Shown here piece by piece: positions 35,201 to 46,079 of a stretch of DNA of 64,000 nt. The stretch is from Arachis hypogaea (Eukaryota > Streptophyta > Magnoliopsida > Fabales > Fabaceae): assembly GCF_003086295.3 (NCBI RefSeq), contig NC_092054.1, forward strand, positions 18,611,878-18,675,877, in the 5' to 3' direction. Made by a program: the position numbers and the translations under genes. Below the pieces are notes generated by a model, which made no database searches, had not been told where the DNA came from, and worked only from the letters and a program-made list of their open reading frames with translations. Each line of letters opens with the position of its first letter. The stretch's first letter is position 1.

Positions 35201-38200
35201 AAGAAAGAATCTTGGTTCGGGGGTGAAGTGAATGGTTCAAATGAAATGGAATTTGAATCACTTAGTTACCATCTAAGTGAATGAATAGATTTGAATATTG
35301 ACCACCGTTGGGCTTGTGTTTGTATATGGACTTGTTTATGTTCTTGGGCCAATTGCTTTCTTTCCTTCTTTGTTTTTTTATCACATTGCTTGCTTTCACT
35401 TCCACTCATTCTTTGAATTGAATATATGATATGAGTGCTTTATTTGAATTAATATTGGGCTTCATTAGTTTGTTGGGCTCACTTTCTTTCTTTGATCCCT
35501 GAAGCATTCTTTTTATCTTTGAAGGAAATATGTGATGGTAGCAAGTAAATCTTGAGCCATGATTGTGTTTGTGTGGGGTGGATGTCATTTGGGCTTGTTT
35601 TATTTCTTCTTAGACTAGTTTTTATTAAGTTAATTTCCAGCACACTAAGCACACTAATTACACATATAATTGCCTTTTAATTCAATTAATAATGTTTATT
35701 CATCATCTTTAAAATATAGATAGTTCTTCAAATTCAACAAATATCACTAACTAAAGATGTCTCGGTAGTGGTGTCATTTTGTGATGCATTCATGGGTGCA
35801 TTATAAATATGCAGGTTTGCATATGCATGAACATTTGAAAAGGCATCATCATATAGAACATTAGTATTTCTAGTGACGATGGATTGTGATTGACTTGTAG
35901 CCGATACAGGGTTCATACATTGAACAAATGGAATCATATTTTCATAAAAAATAGCATCTCGAGAATAAAAAATTTTCCTGGTTTTCAAATTCTAAAACAT
36001 ATATCCTTTCACAATTTGTTTATACCCCAAGAAAATAGTTTTTCTAACTCTTACATCTAATTTTTTCTATTGACTTGAAGTGTGCTAATAAAAGCCAAAC
36101 AACTAAAAATTTTAAAATGCTTAAAATTAGCAACTTTTTCATACAAGAGCTGAAAAGGTGATTGATCATTTAACAACTTACTAGGCAATCGATTAATCAC
36201 TTGTACAACCTGAACTAATGCCATAGTCCAGTAGTATTTTGACACAAGAGAGTGAAATAAAAGAGTTTTAGCAACTTGCAAAATATGTTGGTACTTTCGC
36301 TCCACTATACCATTTTGTTGTGGAGTTTGAACACAATAGGTTTGATGTATAATTTCATTAGATGCATAAAAGTTAACCAATTAAAACTCTTTTCTAATAT
36401 CAGACCTAACTATTTTAACATCTTTACCAAATTGAATTTTAGCTATTTGAATGAACTGTGGGACAAGTGTAGTAGCTTTAGACTTGAGTTTTAAAAAGTA
36501 TGTCCAAGTGAACCTACTACAATCGTCCATTACTGTTGGAAAGTATTTGTGTCTATCTATGGAAGGAGTTGCAAAGGGACCCCAAATGTCTAAGTGAATT
36601 AGATCAAAACATTCATTTGAGTAGGAGTTGCTAATGAAAAATGAGAGTCTCTTTTGCTTTGCAAAGTGACAAACATTACAGGACTTTATCAACTTAATTT
36701 TATTAATATGACCAATTGATGGATATAATTTTTGCATTATATTTAATCCATTGAATGGGACATGGCCCAATCTCAAGTGCCAAAGTTCAGATGCTGAAAT
36801 ATCAGTCATACTTGCACCTAATTGTTAGTTGTTATGACTAAAAATACTCATGTAAATTATTTTAGGAAGTCTATTTGTTCTGATTTCATTGTATACAAGC
36901 CATCTTGTACATTAGTTGCATCAATCTTCATCTGAGTCTTGTAATCTTGTATCTCACAACCAAATCTATTAATCACAAACTGACAATTTAAGGAATTAAA
37001 CAGATGAAAAATTGACACTAGATTGTAAAAAAATGATGACAAGTACAACACATCAGTTAGGTACAACAAATTTGAAAAAATCACTGTACCAACTATGCAT
37101 GCTACTAAGGTGTATTTATTTGGAAATTTTACTCTTGTGGGTTTAATTTACTTATATATATGAAACAAGTTTAGATCATTTGTGGCATGAATGGTAGTCC
37201 CTGTGTCAATTACCAAGAGGCTCCTTTGTGAGAAGTTATGGTCATTATAATATTTTTACCTCTTGTAGAGTTAGAAACCTGATTAGTGCTATGAATTGGT
37301 TGAGCTCCATTTTGTTGCAAGTGTGCTAGTAATGCCTTCTTTTAATCTGGAGTAAAATTTTCACTTGAATCTTCACCATCATCTTCATAAAATGAAATTG
37401 TGTTGCTATTCTTTACTTCATATTTCTCAAAAGTAATATTGTTGACTTTCGCAACTTCTTGACGCTTCAAATCTTTCAAATGTGGTGGCAGACCATGCTT
37501 CTTGTAGATGTGTCTACCAAGTGGCCACTCTTACCACAATAAGAACACAGCTTCTTTGCACCTCTGCTAGCTCCATATCCACGACCTCTGTCTCTCGTAG
37601 AGTACTCTTAAGAGGTATTTGAGTCCGTTTTATCAGCAACACTTAATAGAGCTTTCGGATCATAGCTCTCTGGATTTAATGATTGTCTCTCTTGCTGCAT
37701 CATTAATAATAAAGCACTCTCCACATCAGGCAAGCTCTTCATAAGCATGATCTGTGATCATACATTTCCATATTGCTCGTTCAATCCTCGCAAGAACCTT
37801 ACGACGTAAGTGTCCTTCCTATATCTCTTCACCGTTTCAAGGCACTCGCAGTCATCATCATACGCACAACTCGGTAATGGCCTCAAATTCTTTAGCTCTT
37901 CCTAAATAACCTTCAATCTGGTAAAATTCATTGTGATGCTCATATCCTCTTATCTAATCAAGAACATTTCTTCCTCTAGATCTGCAATTCTAAACACATC
38001 ACCCTGGTGAAAATGACGCTTCAAGTCATTCCACAAGTTCAGTTCCTTTCGATTCCACAACACACTTTGCGCTATATCTTGACTCAGAGACAGTTTAATC
38101 CATGATACTATAAAGGTATTGCAGCGATCCCACGCATTAAAACTTGGATCATCTTTATCAAGTTCATGAATGGATCCGTTGATGAAGCAAACCTTATTTT

Positions 38201-38468
38201 TAGACTTCAATGCAAACCACATATCCTTAGACCATCTGTGATAGTTTTGATGGTTGAGTACCTTAGCAATGAGAGGAACTCCTGGACTCTCTCCCAGATG
38301 GAAGTAATACGGACTCATCAGATCCATCAACGGATTCAGATTCAGTTTTGTGGCTGCGTTCTGTATCGCATAGATATGTGCAACCAATTGCGCCAAACTC
38401 TGCAAATCAATGCTTCCTAAATTCACATTTTGTGAACTTAACGAGTTTATTGGATCTGAGTTCATCAT
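32254..38468 (-). pseudogene. RE1-like copia gag-pol polyprotein, fragmented
   Basis: Start ATG 38468. Gag 38468-37560 (HLGESPGVPLIAKVL, NYHRWSKDMWFAL). Knuckle CSYCGKSGH (37553-37506), where a small deletion removes the last Cys and shifts frame. Protease VIDTGTTIHATND near 37215-37175. Pre-integrase and integrase 36809-36057 (HLRLGHVPF, C-X2-C, core DIWGPF, DDCSRFTW, SD, PQQNGIVERKYQ). Linker 35988-35745. RT-RNase H 33970-32254: WRDAIKAKLDALELNKTW, LDVNTVFLHG, YGLKQASRQW, YVDD near 33115, then DSNWAGCPDTQKSVTG and SSLEAEYRALA. Frameshifts near 33450 and 33175 and several stops make it inactive. The linker is split by the solo LTR, but coding resumes on the other side. Confidence 0.9.
33981..35739 (-). 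mobile_element. Solo LTR of a long-LTR copia family, inside the RE1-like element
   Basis: In minus-strand sense it starts TGTTGAATTTGAAGAAC (35739) and ends ...TAACTATCA (33981). Its last 400 bp mirror the layout of the SIRE-type LTR at 46080-47680: GTGATGGAGACTAGATGTAG, CATTG, AGGATACAT, GAGACAAAACT, ATTCAAC..CCCTTCTCT. Flanks are ACTAT (33976-33980) and AATAT (35740-35744), one mismatch. No PBS, internal region or second LTR is present, so it is a solo LTR left by recombination, not a truncated element. Length 1759 bp. Confidence 0.8.
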
Positions 38469-38579
38469 CTCGAGGATTCAAGTCCAAAAAAATGTTAGAA
38501 AATGCTCCTATTCGAATAAAAAAATGTATCCTTTCGATCACAACCTCAAGCTACTCTTGATTCTACGCTCACTGCACCA

Positions 38580-38898
38580 TGAGAAAAAAATTGGTGATCC
38601 ATGTCAAGAGAGAATAGAGGAGGAAGAGAGTTTGTGAGAGAAAATTTAAGAATGATTCATAAGAATAATGAACTACAAAGAACAAATACACTTAAGTTAA
38701 CTATTTATACTACTCTCTATCACTAGCTATCTGATAAATATCTAAAGTCAGATCTTTCACACCATCTTAACTACTTGCTAACTAGGCAATCTCTTAACTA
38801 ACTCCTTAAACAATAAAATTACACTACAGACTCCTCATATTAGCACCATGTACATACAGTACACGCAACTAGCTCACTAACAATCAAGTATGTCAACA
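38580..38898 (-). repeat. 5' LTR of the RE1-like copia element
   Basis: 319 bp, the promoter-side LTR for minus-strand transcription. Followed by TATTT. Confidence 0.93.
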
Positions 38899-40242
38899 TA
38901 TTTGACAAAATTGCTTAGTGCAGAAATCCCAAGACAACCTACAAGAGTGTGTACCATATATTGTTTTTTCTATTTCAAATGATGACACACATCTATCACA
39001 AATCTAAAAAAGCTCATAATTCGTTACAAATTCAACCAGCAAAAACTTACTAACAGAAGTACAAACAAATTAAGTTTATCCACATATTAATTCGGATTAA
39101 GTTCAGGGACTGTATTGAGGTTAAGATTATAAAGGACCAGAGAATCACTCGAGAAAAAAAGAAAGAGATTGGAAGAGAAGAAATTGGCAACGACAATGAG
39201 GGGAGCTGATGACGCCTAGCAAGAAGAGCGAAGGGAGAAAGCGATAAGCACAACGAAGGTGACATAGTTGATGAAGCTGAAAGAGTTATCGTTGTTGTGC
39301 GCTATTCTGCCTCCATCACCGACTTGTCTCTGCGTCTACTCCACCACCGCCTTGCCTCCCCTCCTCTTCTGCTCAACGCTTTTCACTAGATGAATGGAGA
39401 GTTTTTTTGAGTGAGTGTGTGAGGAATTAGTAACCAATGATATGGTGCCATTTTGATGCACTCATTTTTCTATAATTTAAAATGACCTCGTTTTCTATTG
39501 TGACGTGTAATTTAATGTGTCACGTCAACTTTTGTTAACGCTAATAGAGAAAGGAGTGATAGAATAATTAATATGACTAATTTAATTTTTTAAAGATAAA
39601 TTTAATTAAAAAAATTTTTTGGGAGCTAATTTAAAAATCGTGTAATAATTTAAGAACTAATTTAATAATTTACTCTTATAGATAAAAATTCAACTATTAC
39701 TATCTTTATTATAATGAATAGCGATAAAATATTCTTTTTAATAATATTTTAAGAGAAATTTTTAAGAATCAATAGAATTTATTATTTTTAATTAACATTT
39801 TTAATCATTAATTCAATATTTTATCTAACAATCTAGTAACACACTTTTAGTTCATGCTTTTAAATATTACTAGCGTTTTTGCCTATAATAACATTACGAA
39901 AATATAAATCTTTTGAAACTATGCTGACTTTGTCTTGATAATATAGATTATAGTAGATAAGATTTATAGAACTAAACTACTTTTGTAAAAAAGTCGTAGA
40001 GGACAAAAGTTCCTGTTAGCTAAGAAGATCAGAGTCTTCATAGATAAAAAAAAATCAAATAATAAGCTTTTTAGTTATTATTTTCATGTGAAAGTTTAAT
40101 TTTTTACTAAAAATTAATTTTAATATTCATTATCTAAAACTTGAAAGAATTTAATGTTTATAATTTTACATTTGATTAGGTTTTAAGTTTGTTGTACAAA
40201 TAAAAATAATTAATTTTCATATTTATTATTTAAAAATTTTTT

Positions 40243-40244
<2 letters not shown>

Positions 40245-40296
<52 letters not shown>
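40245..40296. repeat. (TA)n microsatellite, about 26 units
   Basis: Uninterrupted alternating T and A for about 50 bp. Likely length-polymorphic. Confidence 0.95.
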
Positions 40297-40299
<3 letters not shown>

Positions 40300-40639
40300 G
40301 ATATTAGTATAAAAAAATTTTATGTTGACAGTTATGAAATTAACTCAAAATTATTTCTTTTGAAACAATTGAATCTTGATTTTAATTATTAATCACAATA
40401 TTAGTATTCTTTTCAAATTATATGTAATAAATATTTGAAGAAAGGGAAGTAAAAATATAGGTTAAAAAGATAAGCAATAAAAACTTAAAACTAAACAAAA
40501 AAAACTAAAAAATATGCATATAATAATAATAATATATTTTTTATGTGAATAATATTATAGAGTATATTTTAATTATATTTAATTATATATTTAATGTATT
40601 TTTTATAATTTTATGAATTTATTTGAATTATATTATTTT

Positions 40640-41220
40640 ATTAATTTTATTTTTGATAGAATAAAAATATAGAGAGAGATAAAAAATGAGAGAGAAAGAT
40701 AAAAAAGAAGGAGAAATATAGAGAAAAATTATTAATTTTAGAGAAAAAGATTTTATTTTAATTGTAATTAAAGAATATCTAGTAGCATATTTTGTTTGTC
40801 AAATTAGTAATATAAATTATAAGTTATATATAGAGTGAAAAAGTAGAAAAAAAATAAAGAAGGGGAAGAATAGATAAGAGAATGGAGGAAGAAAGTTTAT
40901 TAATTTTGGAAAGAAATATTTCATTTTAATTTTAATAAGAGAGAGTTACGTGATATATTTTAATTGTTAAATTAGTAATATAATATAATTATATTTCAAT
41001 TTTAATTTTAATATTTAAATTTTAATTTGAATTAGAGAATTTTATGTTGCATATTTTAATTGTTAAATTTATAATTAGTTATTGATAATGATATATAAGA
41101 GAGACAGAATAGATAAAAGAATGAGAGAAAAAGGAAAAGCGAAGACTCATTAATTTTAGAAGAAAAATTTTGATTTCAATTATTATATAAGAGTGACATG
41201 ATATATATATATATATAAAA
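40640..41220. repeat. Diverged minisatellite-like tandem repeats
   Basis: A composite unit recurs: purine-rich GAGAGA/AAGAAG block, TTATTAATTTT(A/G)GA, TTTCATTTTAAT, a GAGAG word, then ATATTTTAATTGTTAAATTAGTAATATAA. The TTAATTTT anchor appears near 40731, 40900 and 41151, with a partial copy near 41035. Period is irregular (about 170-250 bp) and copies are eroded. Confidence 0.6.
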
Positions 41221-41370
41221 GTTGTCTTCTAACGATCATCGAGTATTTTTCGTATTTTAAACAATAAAAAGGTACCTATCAAAATAAGTCCACTATTGTT
41301 CATTCTTTTCCTTGCTTTTCGTCAAAGAAAGATAACTTAAACTCCCTTAACTACTTAAGGCCCAAACGAG

Positions 41371-42474
41371 TAGAAAAGTGGCAGGAAAAAATCATAAAAC
41401 CAAACACAGCCTTGGAAGAAGAAGAACCCTCCTCTCCCAAACTAGAAAACCCTAGCACGCCATTTCTCTCATTTTGCCGTTGCTTCCTCCCTTTCTCGCC
41501 GTTCATCATCCCGTCGCCGGCGAAGCTGTGTTGTCAGCACGCCGTCCCGCTCGCGAGAGAAGAAGCTCGTGAACCAGCTGGTCCTCCTCGCGAGCTGTTC
41601 GCTGCCGCCGTGGGAGGTTCATCACCAGAGACGGTCAGAGACAATTTTTTTCACATCTTTTTCTTTTGAGGTTCAGATTTTGGCCCTGTAGTTCTAGTTC
41701 TTTAGAGCTCTAATTTTATTATTGCTTCCCGTGTTTATTTTTGTGTTGTTTGAAATCTCTCATGATTTTTATTTTATGATGCTCAACTTTGGGTTGAGTT
41801 TTAGGGTTTCTTATTGTGGTGATGTTGTTATTAGTTCATCAACTTTATGTTCATCGATTTTTTTTGTCTGCCATGTGTTTGCTGTAATGCTTGAAATACA
41901 TGTTGCATAATACACGCTGTTTTTCGCATCCAATGTCATCAATTATTTATTTATTTCGTTTTTTTTTTTTTTTTGGGAGGGAGGGGGGGATTTTCCCTTG
42001 ACTGTTGCATCTATATATGGATCAATATGCTAACAATGTTCATTTGCAGGTTCCTCTGGGTTTTAGTGATATGTGCTGCCAATTCTCCTCCATAGGTACT
42101 ATTTCCCCCCCCCCCCCCCTATTTTTTAGGGTGCTTGTCAATGCTTAGTTAAAAAGTTTATCACTAAGAAGCTGTTCATTTTAGAAACAATAGGAAAGCC
42201 TCTTTTGGTTATTGGAAATTTATCATAGCTTGATGGAAATGCAATTGAAATGATATATATCAGTGCTCGTCTAATTTTCTATAAGACTTGTCATTATAAT
42301 TTTTTTTACTTGCTAGTTGAATGACTTGTTTCTATATTTTCTGTTTCTGCTTCATTTTATTCCCAGGTCCCCTTTCAGATTATGATATCTTCCATGTTTG
42401 CCTCTATGAAATTATTAATGCTACAAGTTGAAAAATAGTCTGCTGAAGCTGAGTCTATATACATAGGGCTCTAG
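41371..42474 (+). other. 5' leader of the L18a-like gene, with two probable introns
   Basis: The first leader exon appears to start near 41380-41410 (CCCTAGC-type leader, GC-richer) and end near 41630. A second small exon is 42050-42095, bounded by ATTTGCAG and GTACT, and a third starts at 42367 after TTCCCAG and runs into the coding exon. The first donor is uncertain. A 15-C run lies in the second intron (about 42105-42119). An upstream ORF of 18 codons (ATG 42382, TAG 42436-42438) lies in the third exon if these borders hold. Confidence 0.55.
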
Positions 42475-43052
42475 ATGGATACATCTGAGCAAGGGAACGG
42501 GGATTATGCTCCAATCAGGGATTCAGAAGATCCACAATTGGGAAAATTTGACAAGCCACTTCCATGTTTTGGCTGTGGAATTGGATGGTTCTCGTGAGTT
42601 ATTATGCACAGATTCATTCTTTCCCATTTTCTTTAGGCTGCATAATCTAATGTTTGCATATTTTCCTGATCTCCTACTTTTGTTGCCAGTCTTCTGTTAG
42701 GATTTGCATGCCCATTGCTGTGGTATTATGCTACAATTCTCTATTTTGGAAATTACTATCATAAAGACCCAAGAGAGCGTGCTGGACTTGCTGCTTCTGC
42801 AATTGCTGTAAGTGTTATACTTGAGAGGGAATTTACAGTTTTAGCAGTTTGTTTCTCAATCTATCCTCTCTAATTTCTAGTGTATATTTCATTTTTGTTG
42901 TTAGCTGCTTCTGCTGCTGCTTTATATATATATATATATATATATTCTCATGGGAGCCACTAATCTGATGTTATGACCAACTCTCATTGTTTTTGCAGGC
43001 TCTAGTTTTTACAATTGCTGTGCTGATAGCAGTACTGGTTATTTTCCTGTAA
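42475..43052 (+). CDS. 60S ribosomal protein L18a-like protein (small two-helix membrane protein)
   Basis: Host gene with three coding exons: 42475-42593, 42690-42807, 42999-43052. Junctions are GTGAGT/GCCAG and GTAAGT/TGCAG and join in frame to 96 residues. An in-frame TAG directly before the ATG fixes the start. The N-terminal 30 residues are hydrophilic and acidic, then comes PLPCFGCGIGWFS, a first hydrophobic helix (about 40-60), FGNYYHKDPRERAGLAAS, and a second helix (about 79-96) ending at the C-terminus. This CFGCGIGW...DPRERAGLA pattern is that of the plant L18a-like family. Despite the name, nothing here indicates a ribosomal role; two helices suggest a membrane protein. All splice sites and the frame are intact, so it is probably expressed. 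Family name is from memory of similar proteins. Confidence 0.85.
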
Positions 43053-43509
43053 TTATGGTTTCAGCTAACCTCTATTTATTCAATTAATGAAGAAAAAAAA
43101 AGATCTGTATAGAGCATCAGTCTCCACACAAGGAAGGCAAGGCTAATGCAAGGTGAATCAAGGGTGAACCACACACATATATATGGTTGCTTCGGTGACC
43201 TTGTTAAATTTGTGTAAACCAAATGCGTTTGTGATTTTTCGGTTTTGGAAGGGGAGTGAAAGGCGAACATTAACTATGAATAATTTTTATTTCTCAAATC
43301 TTATTTCCACTCCCTTTTCTTCAAAAACCTTAACTCGCAAACTCATCCGAATATATTTCGACTAAGATATCTTTAGATTGTTCACCCACATTTTAGTAAG
43401 TTAATGTATTATATGTATGTCCTTGAATTGGGAATCAGAGGCTATAAAGTGTCTCAACGTGTAAAGTTAATATTGATGAATTATGTGCATGTAATCCCTA
43501 AATGGATTT
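43053..43509 (+). other. 3' untranslated region and downstream flank of the L18a-like gene
   Basis: No further open frame. A polyadenylation site cannot be fixed: AT-rich candidates such as GAATAATTTTTA occur around 43278. The first DNA element begins about 460 bp after the stop codon. Confidence 0.55.
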
Positions 43510-44369
43510 AGCTAATATGTGCTGTTAGGGCACATGATAAAGTTATTAAAAAAGTTTTTATAAAGGTGAGTTTAGGAAGATTCTTTCTACACTTGTATGT
43601 TTTTGTTGTCAAGAGTAGTGTGTGACAAGTGTGTAGAGAGAAGAATTGAGGACAATGTCTGATAATATTCAGGTAAGTTTTAGTGTGTTTTGTCCCCTGA
43701 AGCACGTGAAGGGGTTATTAAGTATATCAAATGTGATTATGATGATGGGCCTAGTTTGAATGGTTTTTTTGGTTTCTGTAAAATACTATCCATTTTGAGT
43801 ATGTTACATTCACAAAATGGTTATATTTTTGTTTTGCATTAAAATGCGTACTAAGTATTCATATACTTTACATCCATTTTGGTTAAATTCATATATGAAA
43901 CAAACAAAATGAAAACATCATTTTTATAGGAAAAAAATAAAAAAAGATAAAAAATTCATCAATGGTTGATTAAGGACTAATGTATAGCCTATTTTGCCCC
44001 TTTTGCTCCACTGAATTCTGGAAGTGTTTTTGTGAGTTGTTAAGCTTGCAAAAAGACTATGTACTCACTAAAATAATTCTTCTAAACTCACATAGAATGT
44101 AATTTCTCTTTTTTCATGAATTAATTTCTTTTATTTACACATGAAAAATTAAACTTAACTTTCAAATATTTATTAATAATTACTTATTTTAATATAAAAG
44201 AATTAAATTATGTATATACATTAACATGTATAAATAAATTAATATATTTTTCAAAGTATATATTACTAATTAAAATTTTTATTACTAAGTAATTATTATT
44301 CTAATCGTATTTCTACTAAATTTCTATAATTATTTCAAAAGGTTTATTTAAATTAATATTTTAAATACT

Positions 44370-44720
44370 AAACGTATATCGCCTAAACCGTAAACACTTA
44401 TTTATAAATATTCAACGTTAAATCTTACACCGTATATCCTAAATTCTAAATTGTACATTCTAAATCGTAATTCCTAAATCCTAGATCTAAATCATAAATC
44501 GTAAACCATAAACTTTAAATCCTAAATTCTTAACCTTAATTCTGAATTTTAATTGTAAACCAAACATGTATAAAATCTAAAACCTAAATCATTCTAAATC
44601 ATGGATTCTATTTGGCTATTCCTAAATCTAATCTTATCCCTTGAACCATAAATTCTAATTCCTAAACATTAAACACCAATCTTTAACCCAAAAACTCAAC
44701 ATTTGTGTGTTAGCTTTTGT
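44370..44720. repeat. Degenerate telomere-like CCTAAAtc array inside DNA element 1
   Basis: Roughly 350 bp made of imperfect 7-8-base words such as CCTAAAT, CTAAATC, GTAAACC and CCTAAAC, related to the plant telomere unit CCCTAAA. It is too irregular to be recent telomeric DNA. Confidence 0.65.
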
Positions 44721-45609
44721 TTTAAAATTTTAGTTAAAAATTTTTAGAATGACATAAACATTATCTCATTTTAAAGGCAAAGACCAGATAATTTATTAAT
44801 ATTGTCATTGAATGCTAAATCACCTAACTAAGCAAATTACATTGCAACTATTTTTGTATTAATTAATTTAAAAATTTAAATTTTTTTTAGACAAAAAGTA
44901 TACGTTTATCATGAGGAGGGAAAATTGATTAGGTGGCAAATCATTATTCTTGTGTTGCTTTTTAATTAGCAGTGATATCCCCTACAACATAATCGATAAA
45001 CCTACTTACATTAGTCCTTAATTAACAAGTGATGAATTTTTTGTTTTTTTTTTTTCTATAAAATTAAATGGGGACGTTTTCATTTTGTTTATGTTTTGTA
45101 TGTGAATTTAACCAAAATGGATATAAAGTATATCAATACTTTGTATGCATTTTAATGCAAAACAAAACTATAACCATTTTGTGAATATGACATGACCCAA
45201 AATAGATAGTATTTTACAAAAACAAAAAAAATCATTCAAACTTAAATTCATTATCATGATCACATTTGCCATATTTAATCAATAACCCCTGCACGTGCTT
45301 CAGGGGACAAAGCACACTGAAGCTTATCTGAAAGATATAATCGATGGTCCCATAACAACATATATATTTTTTTAATTTTTTAATAAATATTAAATAGTGC
45401 TTAATTAATTATAATTATGAATTGATCTTTTATATATTATTTAATTATAAAATTTATTTTTTATTTTATAAATTATTATTTTATTATTTATCTATCATAT
45501 TTATCAATAATTAAGAACAAAAACAATAACGAATTACATCTTCCAAGAATCGTAATAAATATTTTGACAATCCTAATCAATTAAAATTTTATCCTTAATC
45601 TGTTACATT

Positions 45610-45840
45610 CGTAAACGCTCGTGAAATTGTGTTTCTTGTAAATTCAATCGATTGGACATACAACACAATCGATTGAATTTCTGAATTTTCCAAAATTCAA
45701 AAGGATTAGAATTACTACACAATTGATTAAATTTTGCAAGGCATGTGGATTTTTTCTAATTCAATCGATTGTTCTTGTTACCCAATTGATTGAAGTCATC
45801 AAAGCAATATGGGTTTTCACAATTCAATCGACTAGAATAA
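45610..45840. repeat. Cluster of AATTCAATCGATTG motifs in element 2 arms
   Basis: The palindrome CAATCGATTG or one-base variants recur at least six times here and about as often in the mirror arm (about 56280-56440), usually as AATTCAATCGATTG. Spacing is about 25-50 bp. Confidence 0.75.
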
Positions 45841-46079
45841 AAAAAATGTATATAACCATTATATGTGTATATATAAAATATTTGTATTATATATGATATT
45901 AAAATGAAAATTTGTTAATAAAAATATCATTAAAAAGATAACATAATTAGTATATTTATTCAAAATTTATGTAGTCATCTCATTTTCTACCAATAAATAA
46001 ATAGAATGAGTGTAAATCAAATTTGTTAGTTTTAATTTACATAGTTATAACACAACCTATCAATTGACTTGTGAAAAAC

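Larger units (their letters stand above)
31836..38898 (-). mobile_element. Ty1/copia retrotransposon (RE1/RE2 type), minus strand, old
   Basis: LTRs 31836-32153 and 38580-38898 (318/319 bp), flanked by TATTT at 31831-31835 and 38899-38903. In minus-strand sense each LTR starts TGTTGACATA and ends in TCTCA. Copia order: gag, knuckle, protease, integrase, RT, RNase H. By eye the LTRs differ at nearly 40 sites (about 12%), the oldest of the LTR elements here. Without the solo LTR inside it (33981-35739) it is about 5.3 kb. A sequence beside the 5' LTR (TGGTGCAGTGAGC) is a poor match to the usual tRNA-Met primer site. Confidence 0.93.
38904..41370. other. AT-rich spacer upstream of the L18a-like gene
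   Basis: No coding signal. A short pyrimidine/GC-richer patch (39290-39390) resembles a 5' leader but has no open frame of note. The remainder holds a TA microsatellite and a diverged minisatellite listed separately. Confidence 0.65.

Noticed and set aside
41412..41669. 85-codon frame in the leader of the L18a-like gene
   Set aside because: It has no ATG at its start and lies in a leader exon followed by an intron; the real coding frame starts at 42475.
44370..44720. A true interstitial telomere or chromosome end
   Set aside because: The words are too irregular and lie between transposon arms; no run of perfect CCCTAAA is present.
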